Under the pieces are notes generated by a model that did not search any database, had not been told where the DNA came from, and saw only the letters and a list, made by a program, of their open reading frames with translations. Both the position numbers and the translations under genes were made by a program. Shown here in pieces: positions 7,897 to 17,070 of a stretch of 64,000 nt of DNA. This DNA comes from Actinomycetota bacterium (GTDB lineage Bacteria; Actinomycetota; Geothermincolia; Geothermincolales; RBG-13-55-18), in the NCBI GenBank assembly GCA_014360655.1, contig JACIXC010000010.1, positions 56,169 to 120,168 on the forward strand, given 5' to 3'. How positions within the stretch are numbered: the first letter of the stretch is position 1; each line of letters opens with the position of its first letter.

Positions 7897-8928
7897 TCAG
7901 CCGCCCCTGGGGACGAGAACCTCGAACTCCGTCCACTGCACGCCGCTCAGCCCTATGTGCCGTGCCGCCCCTTCGGAAAGGTCGAGGACCCTGCCCGGGA
8001 CGAATGGCCCCCTGTCGTTCACCTGCACGATCACCTGCCTGTCCCTGAAGGTTACCAGGAGCCAGGTCCCGAAAGGCAGCGTGCGGTGGGCGCAGGTGTA
8101 ATCGTACATGTTGAAGATCACGCCGCTTGCCGTGGGGCTCCCGTGGAATTCGGCCCCGTAGGATGTCGTGTAACCCGCATAGACCAACCCGGTGCGTTCG
8201 AAGTCCGAGAGTGGCGGAGGGGTCGGCACCCTGTCCAGGAGCTTACCGGGAGGGGGCACGGACCAGGTGGTGGCGGGCGGCGAGGTGGAGCCGGTCGGCT
8301 TTGCCTGTCGCCCCGCTGCCAGTACGCGCAGGCGGGCGTTTATCTCGTCCAGCTTTGCCTGCAGGGAAGCTATACGCGAGTCAAGGGCCTGGAGGTCGAG
8401 GGACGCGGCTATTCTCTCCCTCCTGGCGCGCATCTCCCTCAGCTCGCGCGCCGCCAGGCCGCTCTCGGCGATCTTTTCCTTCAGATCCTGCAGTGCCTTC
8501 CTGTGCGCTTCACCGATACGGTCGAAGTAGCTCGTGTCCTGCCAGAGGTCATCGAACTCCCGTGCCTCGAGGATGACCTCCAGCTCACTCGCCTCCCCCC
8601 GCATGTAAAGGGAGCGCAGCGACGCGTCGTATACCTTCTGGCGGTCGGCGAGCTCCTCCTGCAACCTGAGCTCAGCCTCCTGGGCGGCGGCGATGCGCCG
8701 GTCGAGGTCTTCCAGTTCATGCTGCAGGGCCTCCCCTTCGGCCGCCGCCAGTTTTCTGCGCGCACGCAGGTCGAGTATCTCGTAGGTCAGGCGGTTGGCC
8801 TCCTCGCGAAGCTCTTTTTCCTCCCCGCTTCCCGCCGCGGCGGGAAGGGCGTAAAGGAGCATGAGCAGGGCCATGAGCGCGGTCACCGCCCTGCGCGCAA
8901 CGCCACGCGACCCTTTCGCTGACCTCAT
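7897..8928 (-). CDS. Secreted coiled-coil protein with C-terminal RlpA-like (3D/DPBB) domain
   Basis: The 343-residue protein starts with a signal peptide (basic MRSAKGSRGVARR, hydrophobic core, AAA-type cleavage site near residue 32). Residues about 35-195 are a long Glu/Arg/Leu-rich coiled coil like the N-terminal domains of CwlO/PcsB-type peptidoglycan hydrolases. A Pro/Thr-rich linker follows, then a double-psi beta-barrel with TASGVIFNMYDYTCAHRTLPFGT and VQVNDRGPFV, the RlpA signature with conserved Asp. RlpA-type domains cleave or bind peptidoglycan. The ATG at 8928 has GAGGT 6 bases upstream. Its likely role is cell-wall remodelling outside the membrane. Confidence 0.85.
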   Translation of the reverse strand: MRSAKGSRGVARRAVTALMALLMLLYALPAAAGSGEEKELREEANRLTYEILDLRARRKLAAAEGEALQHELEDLDRRIAAAQEAELRLQEELADRQKVYDASLRSLYMRGEASELEVILEAREFDDLWQDTSYFDRIGEAHRKALQDLKEKIAESGLAARELREMRARRERIAASLDLQALDSRIASLQAKLDEINARLRVLAAGRQAKPTGSTSPPATTWSVPPPGKLLDRVPTPPPLSDFERTGLVYAGYTTSYGAEFHGSPTASGVIFNMYDYTCAHRTLPFGTWLLVTFRDRQVIVQVNDRGPFVPGRVLDLSEGAARHIGLSGVQWTEFEVLVPRGG

Positions 8929-9033
8929 GCCATGACCTCACTTTGCCGTTCAGGTTCATGTTCAATCATAGCAGAAAAGATCATCCTCAAGCGCAGGTTG
9001 ACCACGATGGGGTTCGAGTGGGCCAGCACGGGA

Positions 9034-10083
9034 TCAGGTATAACGCCCTCCTTGCAGCCAGGCCTTCGAAGTGGCGATCTCCTCCAGTTTTGCCAGCTGC
9101 TCCACGGTCCCGATGGCGATGATGCAGTCTCCGGCGTCGAGGCGGGTATCCTTGGCGGGCTTGGTGTCGAAGTTCAAGCCCCTTTTCTTCACCGCCAGGA
9201 CGAGGGCGCCCGAGGCGGAGTATATCTTGGCCTCCTCGATGGTCTTGCCGTCCAGGTAGGAATTGGGCTGGATCTCGACGTCGTCGATACGCCACTCGAG
9301 GTTTTCTATGTTGAACTGGATATACTGGCCCTTGGTCACCAGGTCGAGGTAGTCCCAGACCATGGGCTTGAGGAGCATGGCCGCCATGCGCCTCCCGCCG
9401 ATGGAGTGCGGCGAGATGACCCTGTCGGCGCCCGCGCGCCGCAGCTTGGACTCGGACTCCTCCACGTCGCAGCGGCTTACTATGAAGAGGTGGGGGCACA
9501 GCTCCCTGGCGGTGAGGGTTATGTAGAGGTTCTCGGCATCGCTGGAGAGGGCGGTTACCAGGCCCTTGGCCTTGTCGATCCCCGCTTCCCGCAGCGATTC
9601 CTCCTTGGTTGCGTCCGCCTTTATCACCAGGTATCCCTTTTCCAGAGCTTTCTCCGCCACCGCGGGGTCCTTCTCTATGATCACGAAGCTTGCGTCCGCG
9701 TCCTCCAGGTCTTCCGCTATGTGCTGGCCCACCCTTCCGTAACCGCAAAGGATGTAGTGCCCGATCAGGTTCTCGATGTCCTTGCGCATCTTTCTCCTTC
9801 CCATGATTCCCGTCAGGCTGTTCTCTATCATGAATTCTACCGCACTGACCAGGGTGTAGCCCACGGTGCCCACCCCGCCGATGATGAGGAAGATGGTGAA
9901 TATCTCTCCCCCCGTTCCCAGGGTGAAGGTCTCGCCGTAGCCGATGGTGGTGATGGTTATGATCACCATGTAGAGTGCGTTGAGGAAGTTCTGGTGCTCG
10001 ATGATCATGTACCCCACGGTGCCGAGGATGGTGATTGCCACCAGCAGTATCGCCGCTTTCTCCAGGGCCTTTAACCGGTCCAA
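9034..10083 (-). CDS. MthK-like potassium channel with RCK/TrkA domains
   Basis: This is a two-transmembrane K+ channel of 349 residues. TM1 spans about residues 9-27, the pore helix and selectivity filter TTIGYGE sit near residues 46-52, and TM2 covers about 60-83. A cytoplasmic RCK_N (TrkA-N) Rossmann domain follows, with GYGRVGQHIAEDL, and then an RCK_C domain to the end. Such channels pass K+ and are gated by a ligand bound to the RCK ring (Ca2+ or nucleotide). The frame opens with TTG at 10083, preceded by GAGAGGTG, which I take as the start. It reads alone, well separated from its neighbours. Confidence 0.93.
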   Translation of the reverse strand: MDRLKALEKAAILLVAITILGTVGYMIIEHQNFLNALYMVIITITTIGYGETFTLGTGGEIFTIFLIIGGVGTVGYTLVSAVEFMIENSLTGIMGRRKMRKDIENLIGHYILCGYGRVGQHIAEDLEDADASFVIIEKDPAVAEKALEKGYLVIKADATKEESLREAGIDKAKGLVTALSSDAENLYITLTARELCPHLFIVSRCDVEESESKLRRAGADRVISPHSIGGRRMAAMLLKPMVWDYLDLVTKGQYIQFNIENLEWRIDDVEIQPNSYLDGKTIEEAKIYSASGALVLAVKKRGLNFDTKPAKDTRLDAGDCIIAIGTVEQLAKLEEIATSKAWLQGGRYT

Positions 10084-10236
10084 CGTTCACCTCTCGTCGT
10101 CGTGGGATCGCCGCCTCCGCGTTCCCCGCGGGACCTTTCCCAAAAATAGTAACGCAAGCGCGCTCCTTCGGTAAAATGAGCTCCGTAAGGAAGCTTGGCT
10201 GGCAAGACGGGGGCCCTTCGCATCGGGGGCGGCTGC

Positions 10237-10713
10237 CTAGAAGAAGTCCTCGGGCTTGACGTCCTTCAGGAAGTCCCGGAAGCGCTCGATCTCCTCTTCC
10301 TCGTCGGTCTGGATGAAGACGCTGGCCTCGTTCAGCACGTGCTCGTCCGAGTATATGGACACGCCGGTACGCACCGCCAGGGCTATGGCGTCGCTGGGGC
10401 GCGCATCGATCTTGAAGGGCTTCCCCTCGTATACGAGGTTGATGTCGGCGTAGAAGGTGCCCTCCCTCAGGTCGGAGATGACCACTTCCTTCATGGTGAT
10501 GCCCAGCTCGTCAAGGATGTTCTTCATGAGGTCATGTGTCATGGGACGCGCGGTCTCGATGCCCTGGAGGGCGAAAGCGATGGCTGTGGCCTCGAAGGCC
10601 CCTATCCATATGGGAAGGTAGCGGTCGCCTTTCCTTTCCTTGAGGAGCACTATGGGTTGGTTCGCCGGCAGCTCAACCCTTACCCCTATCAGTGTCAGCT
10701 CCACCATCGCCAT
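10237..10713 (-). CDS. DUF151 bifunctional nuclease family protein
   Basis: The 158-residue protein is a full-length DUF151 (BFN) protein, with LPIWIGAFEATAIAFAL near residues 32-48, RPMTHDLM, and the C-terminal IDARPSDAIALAVR block that defines the family. Proteins of this family have been reported to act as nucleases. In mycobacteria the DUF151 gene follows the garA FHA gene and a MerR gene; here an FHA and MerR pair lies 5 kb away, so the cluster is loosened. The ATG at 10713 has GAGGA just upstream. The acidic tail (DEEEEIERFRDFL) is normal for the family. Confidence 0.92.
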   Translation of the reverse strand: MAMVELTLIGVRVELPANQPIVLLKERKGDRYLPIWIGAFEATAIAFALQGIETARPMTHDLMKNILDELGITMKEVVISDLREGTFYADINLVYEGKPFKIDARPSDAIALAVRTGVSIYSDEHVLNEASVFIQTDEEEEIERFRDFLKDVKPEDFF

Positions 10714-10716
10714 CAC

Positions 10717-11077
10717 ATCCTCATCGTTTCACCGTTAAACTATAGCACCCTTCATGGCGTGTCAAACAGCCCTTCCACGCGTACCTTCCGTGCCCGGCGC
10801 GCTTACGTATATATATATTACCCGAGCGGAATCGCAAGGTCATCTCCGGCGGAGATACATGTGCCCGCGCCGGGCGAACCGCATGTTAGCCGGGCTCGCG
10901 GCCCCGCGCCCTCGCCGACGACCCTGTGAGCCCACTCCTTATATCGACTGCGCCGCCGCGGATGTTGAACCCCTCCTCTCGCGTCACGCGGGGCGGCCCG
11001 CGCAGGGGTACCGCCGCGTCTCGCATCCACCGCGTTCCGCGGCTTTGCGCGTGCGCCGCATGCACGGTGCCGCCGCC
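10717..11077. other. Gene-free interval
   Basis: No gene or RNA is supported in this stretch of about 360 bp. It contains a TATATATATAT run near 10806-10818 that could be a promoter element, and very GC-rich sequence at 10950-11070 with short self-complementary blocks but no tRNA-like or clear terminator structure. Confidence 0.5.
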
Positions 11078-11629
11078 TCAGGCGAGCTCAGCCGCACGCA
11101 GGGTGCACACATACTTCAGGTTCCTCCATTTCTGCCCGTAGTCGAGGCCGTACCCCACGACGAACTCCCCGCCCACCTCGAAGCAGCGGTAATCGACCTC
11201 GAGGGGCACGATGCGGCTGCTCGAGCGGTCCAGGAAGGTACACACCCTGAGGCTGGCCGGCTGGCGGGAGGCTAGGTTGCGGAGGATGAAGCCGAGGGTC
11301 AACCCGGTGTCGACGATGTCCTCCACCACCAGCACGTCGCGCCGGTAGATGCTCTCGCTGAGGTCCTTCACGAAGCGTACCCCCCCGACGGAGCCCTCCC
11401 TTCCCCCGTAGCTGGTGATGGCGAGGAAGTCCACGACGACATCAAGATCGAGGCAGCGCACGAGATCGGCAAGGAAGACGAAGCCCCCCTTGAGGACGTT
11501 CACCAGCACCAGCTCCGCGCCGGGCCCGCGCAGCGAGCGGTAGTCGCGCGTTATGCGCTCTCCCAGCTCTCGCACGCGGGAGGCGATCTCCTCCTCGCTG
11601 AACAATACCCTATCCAGCGGAACCTGCAT
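11078..11629 (-). CDS. hpt: Hypoxanthine(-guanine) phosphoribosyltransferase
   Basis: This is a purine salvage enzyme that forms IMP or GMP from hypoxanthine or guanine and PRPP. The 183-residue protein carries the PRPP-binding motif VLVVEDIVDTGLTL, the flexible-loop segment LDVVVDFLAITSYGG and the C-terminal VVGYGLDYGQKWRNL, all typical of bacterial Hpt. The ATG at 11629 is preferred because GGAGG lies 9 bases upstream; a GTG 24 bases further upstream is an alternative. In many actinobacteria hpt sits next to tilS and ftsH, which are not seen here. Confidence 0.95.
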   Translation of the reverse strand: MQVPLDRVLFSEEEIASRVRELGERITRDYRSLRGPGAELVLVNVLKGGFVFLADLVRCLDLDVVVDFLAITSYGGREGSVGGVRFVKDLSESIYRRDVLVVEDIVDTGLTLGFILRNLASRQPASLRVCTFLDRSSSRIVPLEVDYRCFEVGGEFVVGYGLDYGQKWRNLKYVCTLRAAELA

Positions 11630-11730
11630 CACGGCCGGCCTCCGAGCCCTCACTCCTCACCGTTCCGGAACGAGTCGCCTTGTCCTCCGCGGCCCCAAGG
11701 CCGGCGCCATCCGAAACGTTTTCCTCATAC

Positions 11731-13161
11731 TCACAGCCCCGGGATGAGCCATTTTATCCACCGCCACCACATGGCGAGGAGGGAACCCAGGAAAGCGAAG
11801 ATGCGCGCGAGGAAATTGGGCGGGCGGCAGGCCGTTTCGCTCACCAGGGGCGCCCTTATTTCATCCGCACCCCCCTCGCCCGCCACCAGCTGCCCGATCT
11901 CCTGTCCCCTCCCTACCGGGTAAGGAAGCCAGCGCGGACAGGACAGTTCGGCGACGAGGAAGCGCGGCAGGTGATCGCGGCGTACGATAAAGGCCAGGTT
12001 CCTGTTCGCCGTGAGGGCAACCGTTCTCCTGGGAAAATCTCCCACTTGGAACCGGGCCAGCACCTGCCCGGCATAGGCGTACTCCACGCGGGCGAAGCAG
12101 TCGAACCCGTAGTCCATGAGCGTGACGGTCTGGTCCCAGTAGCTCTCTCCCCCGTTGAGGATGACGGAGATGAGTTCCCTTCCGTCACGGGAGGCCGAGG
12201 CGACCAGGCACTTGCCGGCCCGGTTGGTATAACCCGTCTTTATGCCGTTGGCGTAAGGGTAAAGCTTCAGGAACTTGTTGTGGTTTTCCATGACCCTCGG
12301 GTAAGGATGGCCCGGCCACGGGATCTGGTAACCGTCGCTCACCACCAGCTCGCGGAACACCGGGTTCTGCATGGCCCGGGAGGCGATGAGCGCGAGGTCC
12401 CGTGCCGTGGTGTAATGGCCGTTCTCGTCGAGACCGTGGGGGTTCGCGAAATGGGTGTGCGTCGCGCCCAGCTCTTGGCATCTCCGGTTCATCATCTCCA
12501 CGAAGGATTCCACGGAGCCGGCGACGTGTTCCGCCAGGGCGATGGCGGAATCGTTCGCCGATTGCACCATGAGGGCGTGCAGAAGCTGGTCGACCGTGAG
12601 GACCTCCCCTTTTTCCAGCCAGGCCGAGGACTCGCCCGTCGAGGAAGCCCTCTCGCTGATCACCGCCTGCTCCTCGAGGGAGGCGTTCTCGAGCACGACG
12701 AGGGCGGTCATGATCTTGGTGGTCGAGGCCATGGGGAGCTCCTCGTCCGCGTTCTTCTCGTACAGCGCTTCCCCGGTCGAGGTGTCCAGCAGGAAGGCCG
12801 CGCGAGCCGTGATGCAAGGTTCGCCGATCCCGCCGGGCTGCACAACCTGCCCCTGCAGGTCCGCCAGGTTCGAGGCGGGGATCTCCAGGACCTGCAAGCC
12901 CGTGTCCCCTCCCCTGCCGGCCCAGGCGAGGAGGCAGGAGACAAGGAGAAAGGCGAAGAGCAGCACGAGCGCGACGGTGCGCGTCCTGGGAAATGCGTTC
13001 ATCCCCGCGGCTCGACGGCTGTTGCGCTTGCGGCGGCGCAGCTCGCGCAGGCGCTTCCTGGCGCGACGCCGGCGTTCCCTCTTGCTCAGCGGCCTCGCCT
13101 GTACGCGCCTGTACGTCGCCGCATCGCGGCCCGGCACCTCTTTCCGTTCCTGGTCTCCCAT
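11731..13161 (-). CDS. D-alanyl-D-alanine carboxypeptidase (peptidase S11, DacF-like)
   Basis: This penicillin-binding protein trims the terminal D-Ala of peptidoglycan stem peptides. The S11 motifs are complete: SxxK as MASTTKIMTAL, SxN as SAND, and KTG as IKTGYT. A hydrophobic segment (VALVLLFAFLLVSCLL, about residues 62-77) anchors or exports the protein, and a C-terminal Trp-rich segment (LLAMWWRWIKWLIPGL) may bind the membrane. If translation starts at 13161 there is an unusual basic cytoplasmic tail of about 53 residues, with about half Arg/Lys between residues 25 and 50; the ATG at 13002 is an alternative that would remove it. I cannot decide between them from the ribosome-binding sites. 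Confidence 0.9.
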   Translation of the reverse strand: MGDQERKEVPGRDAATYRRVQARPLSKRERRRRARKRLRELRRRKRNSRRAAGMNAFPRTRTVALVLLFAFLLVSCLLAWAGRGGDTGLQVLEIPASNLADLQGQVVQPGGIGEPCITARAAFLLDTSTGEALYEKNADEELPMASTTKIMTALVVLENASLEEQAVISERASSTGESSAWLEKGEVLTVDQLLHALMVQSANDSAIALAEHVAGSVESFVEMMNRRCQELGATHTHFANPHGLDENGHYTTARDLALIASRAMQNPVFRELVVSDGYQIPWPGHPYPRVMENHNKFLKLYPYANGIKTGYTNRAGKCLVASASRDGRELISVILNGGESYWDQTVTLMDYGFDCFARVEYAYAGQVLARFQVGDFPRRTVALTANRNLAFIVRRDHLPRFLVAELSCPRWLPYPVGRGQEIGQLVAGEGGADEIRAPLVSETACRPPNFLARIFAFLGSLLAMWWRWIKWLIPGL

Positions 13162-13233
13162 GGCATGCAGTTTAACAGAACATCGCTGCGACGGTCAGCC
13201 TGCATGCGCGGAAGGGGTCATGCAAGGGCGGTC

Positions 13234-15039
13234 TCAGGCGATGCCGCGCAGGAGCACGGCGGCCATGCCGAAGTAGATGACCAGCGCGGAGAGGGCGATG
13301 AATAGGGAAGAGAAGCGGACCTGGGTATAGTACAGCTCCCCCCTCACCTTGCGCGAGATGAGGGGAAAGACCATCCCCAGCACGCCGCCGAGAGAGATCG
13401 AGAGCAGCAGCGAGAAACCGATGGTCATCCCCAGCCGCAGGTAGCCCTCCCAGAGAAAGGCCGCTACGCCCCCGATGAGGGCCAGCCCCGCGGAGATGAG
13501 CAGAACCACCCGCATCTCCCTCCAGGCGATGGCGAGGACCTCCCCCGTGCCCAGTTCCCTTCCCCCTATGCTTTCAAGCACCACCGCCTGCGAGATCAGG
13601 CCGATGTCCTGTGCGGCCCGCAGTATCAGGGGGAGGAAGAAGGCCAGGGTCACAAGGGGGATGGCCCGTCCCTCGAAGGCCATGATGAGCAGCGCGCCCG
13701 CGCAGCCGCCTATGAGGGTGACGGCGATGGAGGGAAGCCTGCTGCGCAGGGAGGGCGCGGCTCCCACCTCGGAGAGCTCGAGACCCCCCAGGTGGGACAG
13801 GTCCTCAACGGCCTCCTCGCGCAGGACGTCGATGATGTCGTCGACGGTGATGATGCCCTTGAGGTGGTTTTCGTCGTCCACGACGGGGAGGGCCAGGAAG
13901 TTATAGCGCGCCATGATCTCGGCGACCGCTTCCTGGTCGTCGGAGACGTTCACGGATACGACGTCGCGGTTCATGAACTCCTCTATCCTTTCCCCGGGAG
14001 GTGAGGTGAGAAGGTCGCGCAGGGATACCACCCCCTTGAGCCTGCCCTCGTCGTCAACCACGTAGACGTAATAGAGGGTCTCCGCGTTCGGTGCCTTTTC
14101 CCGGAGGTAGCCTATGCACTGGGCAGCGGTGTAACGGCCCGGTACGGCAAGGAATTCCGGGGTCATCCTCCCTCCCGCGGTGTCCTCGCCGTACCCGAGG
14201 AGTTCGCGGATGACCTCCGCCTCCCTCACGCCCATGATGTTGAGGAGGCGTTCCGCCTTGTCGCGAGGGAGGTTGGCGAGGATATCGGCGGCCTCGTCGG
14301 GCGGCATGATCTCCAGGAGGTTCGATGCCCTCGTCTCCGTCAGGCCCTCTATGACCTCGGCCTGCTTATCCGGGTCCACCTCGGACAGGGATTCCGCGGC
14401 GGTGAAGGCATCGAGGAGGTCGAGAAGCCGCCCGCGCTGGGCGGGATCGAGCTGCTCGATGATGTCCGCAAGGTCCGGGGGGTGCAGGTCGGCGAGCTGG
14501 GTCTGGCTCACGGTCAGCCTGAGGTCCGGACGGCGCATCTCCAGGGGCGCCACGAGGTCCCAGGGGATGGTCCGCTCCGGGAGGTCTATGCCCAGGGCTC
14601 CCAGCGCCCCGACCAGCCTGTCCAGGCCCAGGCGGCGTAGCAGGGCCCTCTGGCTGACATCCACCCCCGTGAGCCGCAGCCGGGTGTCGAACTCCGCCAG
14701 GCGGAGGTCGTTGACGCGGACCACCTTGTTGCCGTGGAGGTCCACGATCTGTCGGTCGAGCAGGTTCCTTCCCAGGAGAAGGCCGCTCTCACGGTGGCTG
14801 CTCTTCCAGACCTCCTCACGATTGCGGTCGAGGGTGATCCCGGAACGGTCCAGCGAGATCACCCATTCCCAGGGCACCGCCACCGTCTCCTTGCGCCCGC
14901 GGCGTGTGCGCGAGATGACGAGCGTCTCGCTCTGGGGCAGCCCCGCATCCGTCGTCACCCCGATATCCTGGACCCTTCCAAGCGGTCTCCCGGACCTGTC
15001 CAGCACCCTTTTTTCCTGCAGCTCGCTGAAGAAATACAT
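13234..15039 (-). CDS. MgtE-like transporter with N-terminal PRC-barrel, divergent pore
   Basis: The 601-residue protein has an N-terminal PRC-barrel-like region (MYFFSELQEKRVLDRSGRPLG and a second similar block), an MgtE_N superhelical domain about residues 185-285 (LADIIEQLDP, MPPDEAADILANLP), two CBS domains about 290-415, and five C-terminal membrane segments. The architecture is that of an MgtE Mg2+ channel with an extra PRC unit. However, the GGNAGTQ-type segment of MgtE is replaced by LRAAQDIGLISQ, and the last helix (FIALSALVIYFGM) has no Asp at the place of the conserved pore aspartate. Transport of Mg2+ is therefore doubtful. It may be a regulated channel of other specificity, or a sensor. 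Confidence 0.82.
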   Translation of the reverse strand: MYFFSELQEKRVLDRSGRPLGRVQDIGVTTDAGLPQSETLVISRTRRGRKETVAVPWEWVISLDRSGITLDRNREEVWKSSHRESGLLLGRNLLDRQIVDLHGNKVVRVNDLRLAEFDTRLRLTGVDVSQRALLRRLGLDRLVGALGALGIDLPERTIPWDLVAPLEMRRPDLRLTVSQTQLADLHPPDLADIIEQLDPAQRGRLLDLLDAFTAAESLSEVDPDKQAEVIEGLTETRASNLLEIMPPDEAADILANLPRDKAERLLNIMGVREAEVIRELLGYGEDTAGGRMTPEFLAVPGRYTAAQCIGYLREKAPNAETLYYVYVVDDEGRLKGVVSLRDLLTSPPGERIEEFMNRDVVSVNVSDDQEAVAEIMARYNFLALPVVDDENHLKGIITVDDIIDVLREEAVEDLSHLGGLELSEVGAAPSLRSRLPSIAVTLIGGCAGALLIMAFEGRAIPLVTLAFFLPLILRAAQDIGLISQAVVLESIGGRELGTGEVLAIAWREMRVVLLISAGLALIGGVAAFLWEGYLRLGMTIGFSLLLSISLGGVLGMVFPLISRKVRGELYYTQVRFSSLFIALSALVIYFGMAAVLLRGIA

Positions 15040-15091
15040 GGAAACCCTCCCGTCGCGACGGATAAATTGTATTTCCGTGGCCGAAGCAGCG

Positions 15092-15586
15092 TCAACGCGG
15101 CCGTGCCAGGATACCTCCCATGCGGCGTCGGAAGAGGTCCCGGTGGCTCCCCTCCCAGAGCACCAGGTTGCAGTAGGCGCAGTGGAGAAAGTCGAGCTGG
15201 GTGGCGAAGGTGTAGGGCGGAACCAGGTGGCGCGCTTCCCCGGGGCTTACCGTCCCCAGGGACCCGTTGCACGCGGGGCAGCGCGGCTCGCGGGCGAGGT
15301 CCAGCCAGCCCTCGACGACCAGCTGCTCCACCTGTGCGAGGACGGATTGGGAACGCAGCGCGACGATAGCGGGATGTCCAGGAAAGGAGGCGGCACGCGC
15401 GGCGATTCCCATGTCCCTGGTCAGAAGAACCCGTCCCTCGCGCCTCGCCTGCGCTATGAGCCATGCGTCCGAGCATGGGGCCGGATAGGCGACATCATAC
15501 CCCAGGATGCGCAGGTAACGGGCCAGCCGGCCGAGCATGCGGTCGGCGAGAAAGCGCGTGCCGCCTTCGTCACCGCCCGTACCCAA
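15092..15586 (-). CDS. Mut7-C RNase domain protein (PIN-like plus zinc ribbon)
   Basis: The 164-residue protein matches the Mut7-C family (COG1656). It begins with RFLADRMLGRLARYLRILGYD, which carries the first acidic residue of a PIN-like fold, continues with LLTRDMG, the second acidic site, and ends in a zinc ribbon with RCPACNGSL and HCAYCNLVLWEGSH. Family members are predicted ribonucleases; the prokaryotic substrates are unknown. It lies 92 bp downstream of the MerR gene on the same strand. The ATG or GTG choice at the start is uncertain, because MGTGGDEGG precedes the conserved block. Confidence 0.88.
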   Translation of the reverse strand: MGTGGDEGGTRFLADRMLGRLARYLRILGYDVAYPAPCSDAWLIAQARREGRVLLTRDMGIAARAASFPGHPAIVALRSQSVLAQVEQLVVEGWLDLAREPRCPACNGSLGTVSPGEARHLVPPYTFATQLDFLHCAYCNLVLWEGSHRDLFRRRMGGILARPR

Positions 15587-15678
15587 GACGACCTCCCGGA
15601 ACGCGAAGAAAACGCCGTCAACGCCGCGAAAGTCATCGCCGGCACCTGGTCACGAGCCCTTTGCCCGCGCGGCGACTT

Positions 15679-16410
15679 TCAGAAAGGCACGGGTTGGTTG
15701 AACTGCTGGAAGTACTGTTTCACCCTGTTCTTCAACAGGAGGTCCTTGAGCTCCCGTGAGAGGTTGACCAGCTGCAACAGGTTGTCCAGGGCACGCCGCC
15801 TGGCCTCGGGGTCCTTGGACTTGAGCGCCGGCAGGACTATCTGTTCGAACGCCACCACCTCGCGCCCGGTCAGGTTCTCGTACATGCGCATATGGCGCGG
15901 CTCCAGCCCGTAGCGCGAGAACTCCCTGGCGATACGGAGGATCTTGAGGTCCTCCTTCTCGTAGTACGGCCCGTCGTCGCCCTGGTGTGCGCAGATAAGG
16001 CCGTATTCCTCGAGTGTCTGCGCGAAGGAGATGTCTATGTCCAGCGCCTGCGGCAGGTTCTCCCGCAGTATCGTGGTTTCCTGGTATGTCGCCAGCTCCT
16101 CCCCCATCTCCAGCGATTCCATGCCCCCGGAAACCAGGTCGCCGGCACGCATCTTGCCGCTCTCCAGCTCGTTTATCTTCTCCCTGATGACCTTGAGGGG
16201 GAGGTACTTCTCCTTTTGCAACCTTAGTATGAAACGAAGGCGCTGGGCGTCGGACGGCGTGAACTTGCGGTAGCCGGAAGGAGTCCTCTCCGGGCTGAGC
16301 AGGCCCTCGCTCTCGAGGAACCTTATCTTGGAGATGGTCAGCTCCGGAAACTCGTCCTTCAAGGACTTGAGCAGGTCTCCGATGCTCATCTTTTCCTTGA
16401 TCCCGTCCAT
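15679..16410 (-). CDS. MerR-family regulator, FtsR-like
   Basis: The N-terminus is a MerR winged helix: MSIGDLLKSLKDEFPELTISKIRFLE, then EGLLSPERTPSGYRKF, with a following dimerisation helix. The C-terminal part (ENLTGREVVAFEQIVLPAL...LVNLSRELKDLLL) matches the actinobacterial MerR group that includes FtsR, an activator of ftsZ in corynebacteria. In mycobacteria the same gene follows garA, and here too an FHA gene lies directly upstream, 41 bp away, so orthology with that pair is well supported. The effector is unknown; no metal-binding cysteine cluster is seen in the C-terminal domain. Confidence 0.88.
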   Translation of the reverse strand: MDGIKEKMSIGDLLKSLKDEFPELTISKIRFLESEGLLSPERTPSGYRKFTPSDAQRLRFILRLQKEKYLPLKVIREKINELESGKMRAGDLVSGGMESLEMGEELATYQETTILRENLPQALDIDISFAQTLEEYGLICAHQGDDGPYYEKEDLKILRIAREFSRYGLEPRHMRMYENLTGREVVAFEQIVLPALKSKDPEARRRALDNLLQLVNLSRELKDLLLKNRVKQYFQQFNQPVPF

Positions 16411-16451
16411 TTCGCCCTCGCTGGTCGTCGTCCCTTATCGCTTCCCGCCTC

Positions 16452-16928
16452 TCAATCGGTGCCCGCGTAGAAGAGGAGCCTGTACTTGCCTACCTGTATC
16501 TCGTCGCCGCTGAGCAGGGGGGCGCTCTCGATGCGCTCCCTGTTGAGATAGGTGCCGTTGAGGGAGCCGGTATCGGTGAGCAGGAAGCTTTCTCCCTTGC
16601 GCGTTATCTCCGCGTGTCGCCGGGACACGGTTATGTCGTCGAGGAAGATATCGCTCTCCGGGTGCCTTCCGATGCTCACGCGATCGCGGTCTATGGTAAA
16701 GCTCATCCCGACGTCCGGGCCCTTCTTGATGATGAGCAACGCGCTGCCCTTCTTCAGCGGCTGGCGTGGGGCGGCTACCTCCAGTTCGTCCTCTTCCTCC
16801 TCGCTTTCCAGGACCGGCAGGCCCACCGTCTTGTCGTCGGAGCATGATGCCTCCCGCAGGCGCGCGCCGCAACGGGAGCAGAAGACGCCGTCCTCCGGAT
16901 TGTCATGTCCGCACTGCCCGCAATACAC
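16452..16928 (-). CDS. FHA-domain protein with N-terminal zinc ribbon (GarA-like)
   Basis: The 158-residue protein starts with a double CxxC zinc ribbon (CGQCG and CSRCG, residues 3-21), has an acidic linker (SEEEEDELE), and ends in an FHA phosphothreonine-binding domain with SIGRHPESDIFLDD, SRRHAEI and GSLNGTYLN. Actinobacterial GarA/OdhI carry an N-terminal phosphorylatable threonine pair; here the only nearby candidate is KTVGLP at about residue 33, so the inhibitory intramolecular switch cannot be assumed. Position directly before the FtsR-like gene matches the garA locus. Partners would be Ser/Thr kinases encoded elsewhere. Confidence 0.9.
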   Translation of the reverse strand: MYCGQCGHDNPEDGVFCSRCGARLREASCSDDKTVGLPVLESEEEEDELEVAAPRQPLKKGSALLIIKKGPDVGMSFTIDRDRVSIGRHPESDIFLDDITVSRRHAEITRKGESFLLTDTGSLNGTYLNRERIESAPLLSGDEIQVGKYRLLFYAGTD

Positions 16929-17070
16929 GTCGACCCTCCGTCACGCCGTACGGCCTATTATTCTCGGGACCCCTTGCGGGACGACAGGAGCGAGGCCTTC
17001 GGTCCCGCCCCTATAATAATATGCTTCGAGGATTTTTTAAAGAAAAGCTTTATGGTTAGGGTTAAGTGGA

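Noticed and set aside
10930..11070. T-box or tRNA-like element in the gap before hpt
   Set aside because: A GGCGGTACC stretch and a GGTTCAA stretch are present on the minus strand, but neither a cloverleaf nor a T-box antiterminator can be formed.
14180..15913. A 577-codon plus-strand frame rich in Ser/Arg
   Set aside because: It is antisense to the MgtE-like, Mut7-C and MerR genes and has no domain.
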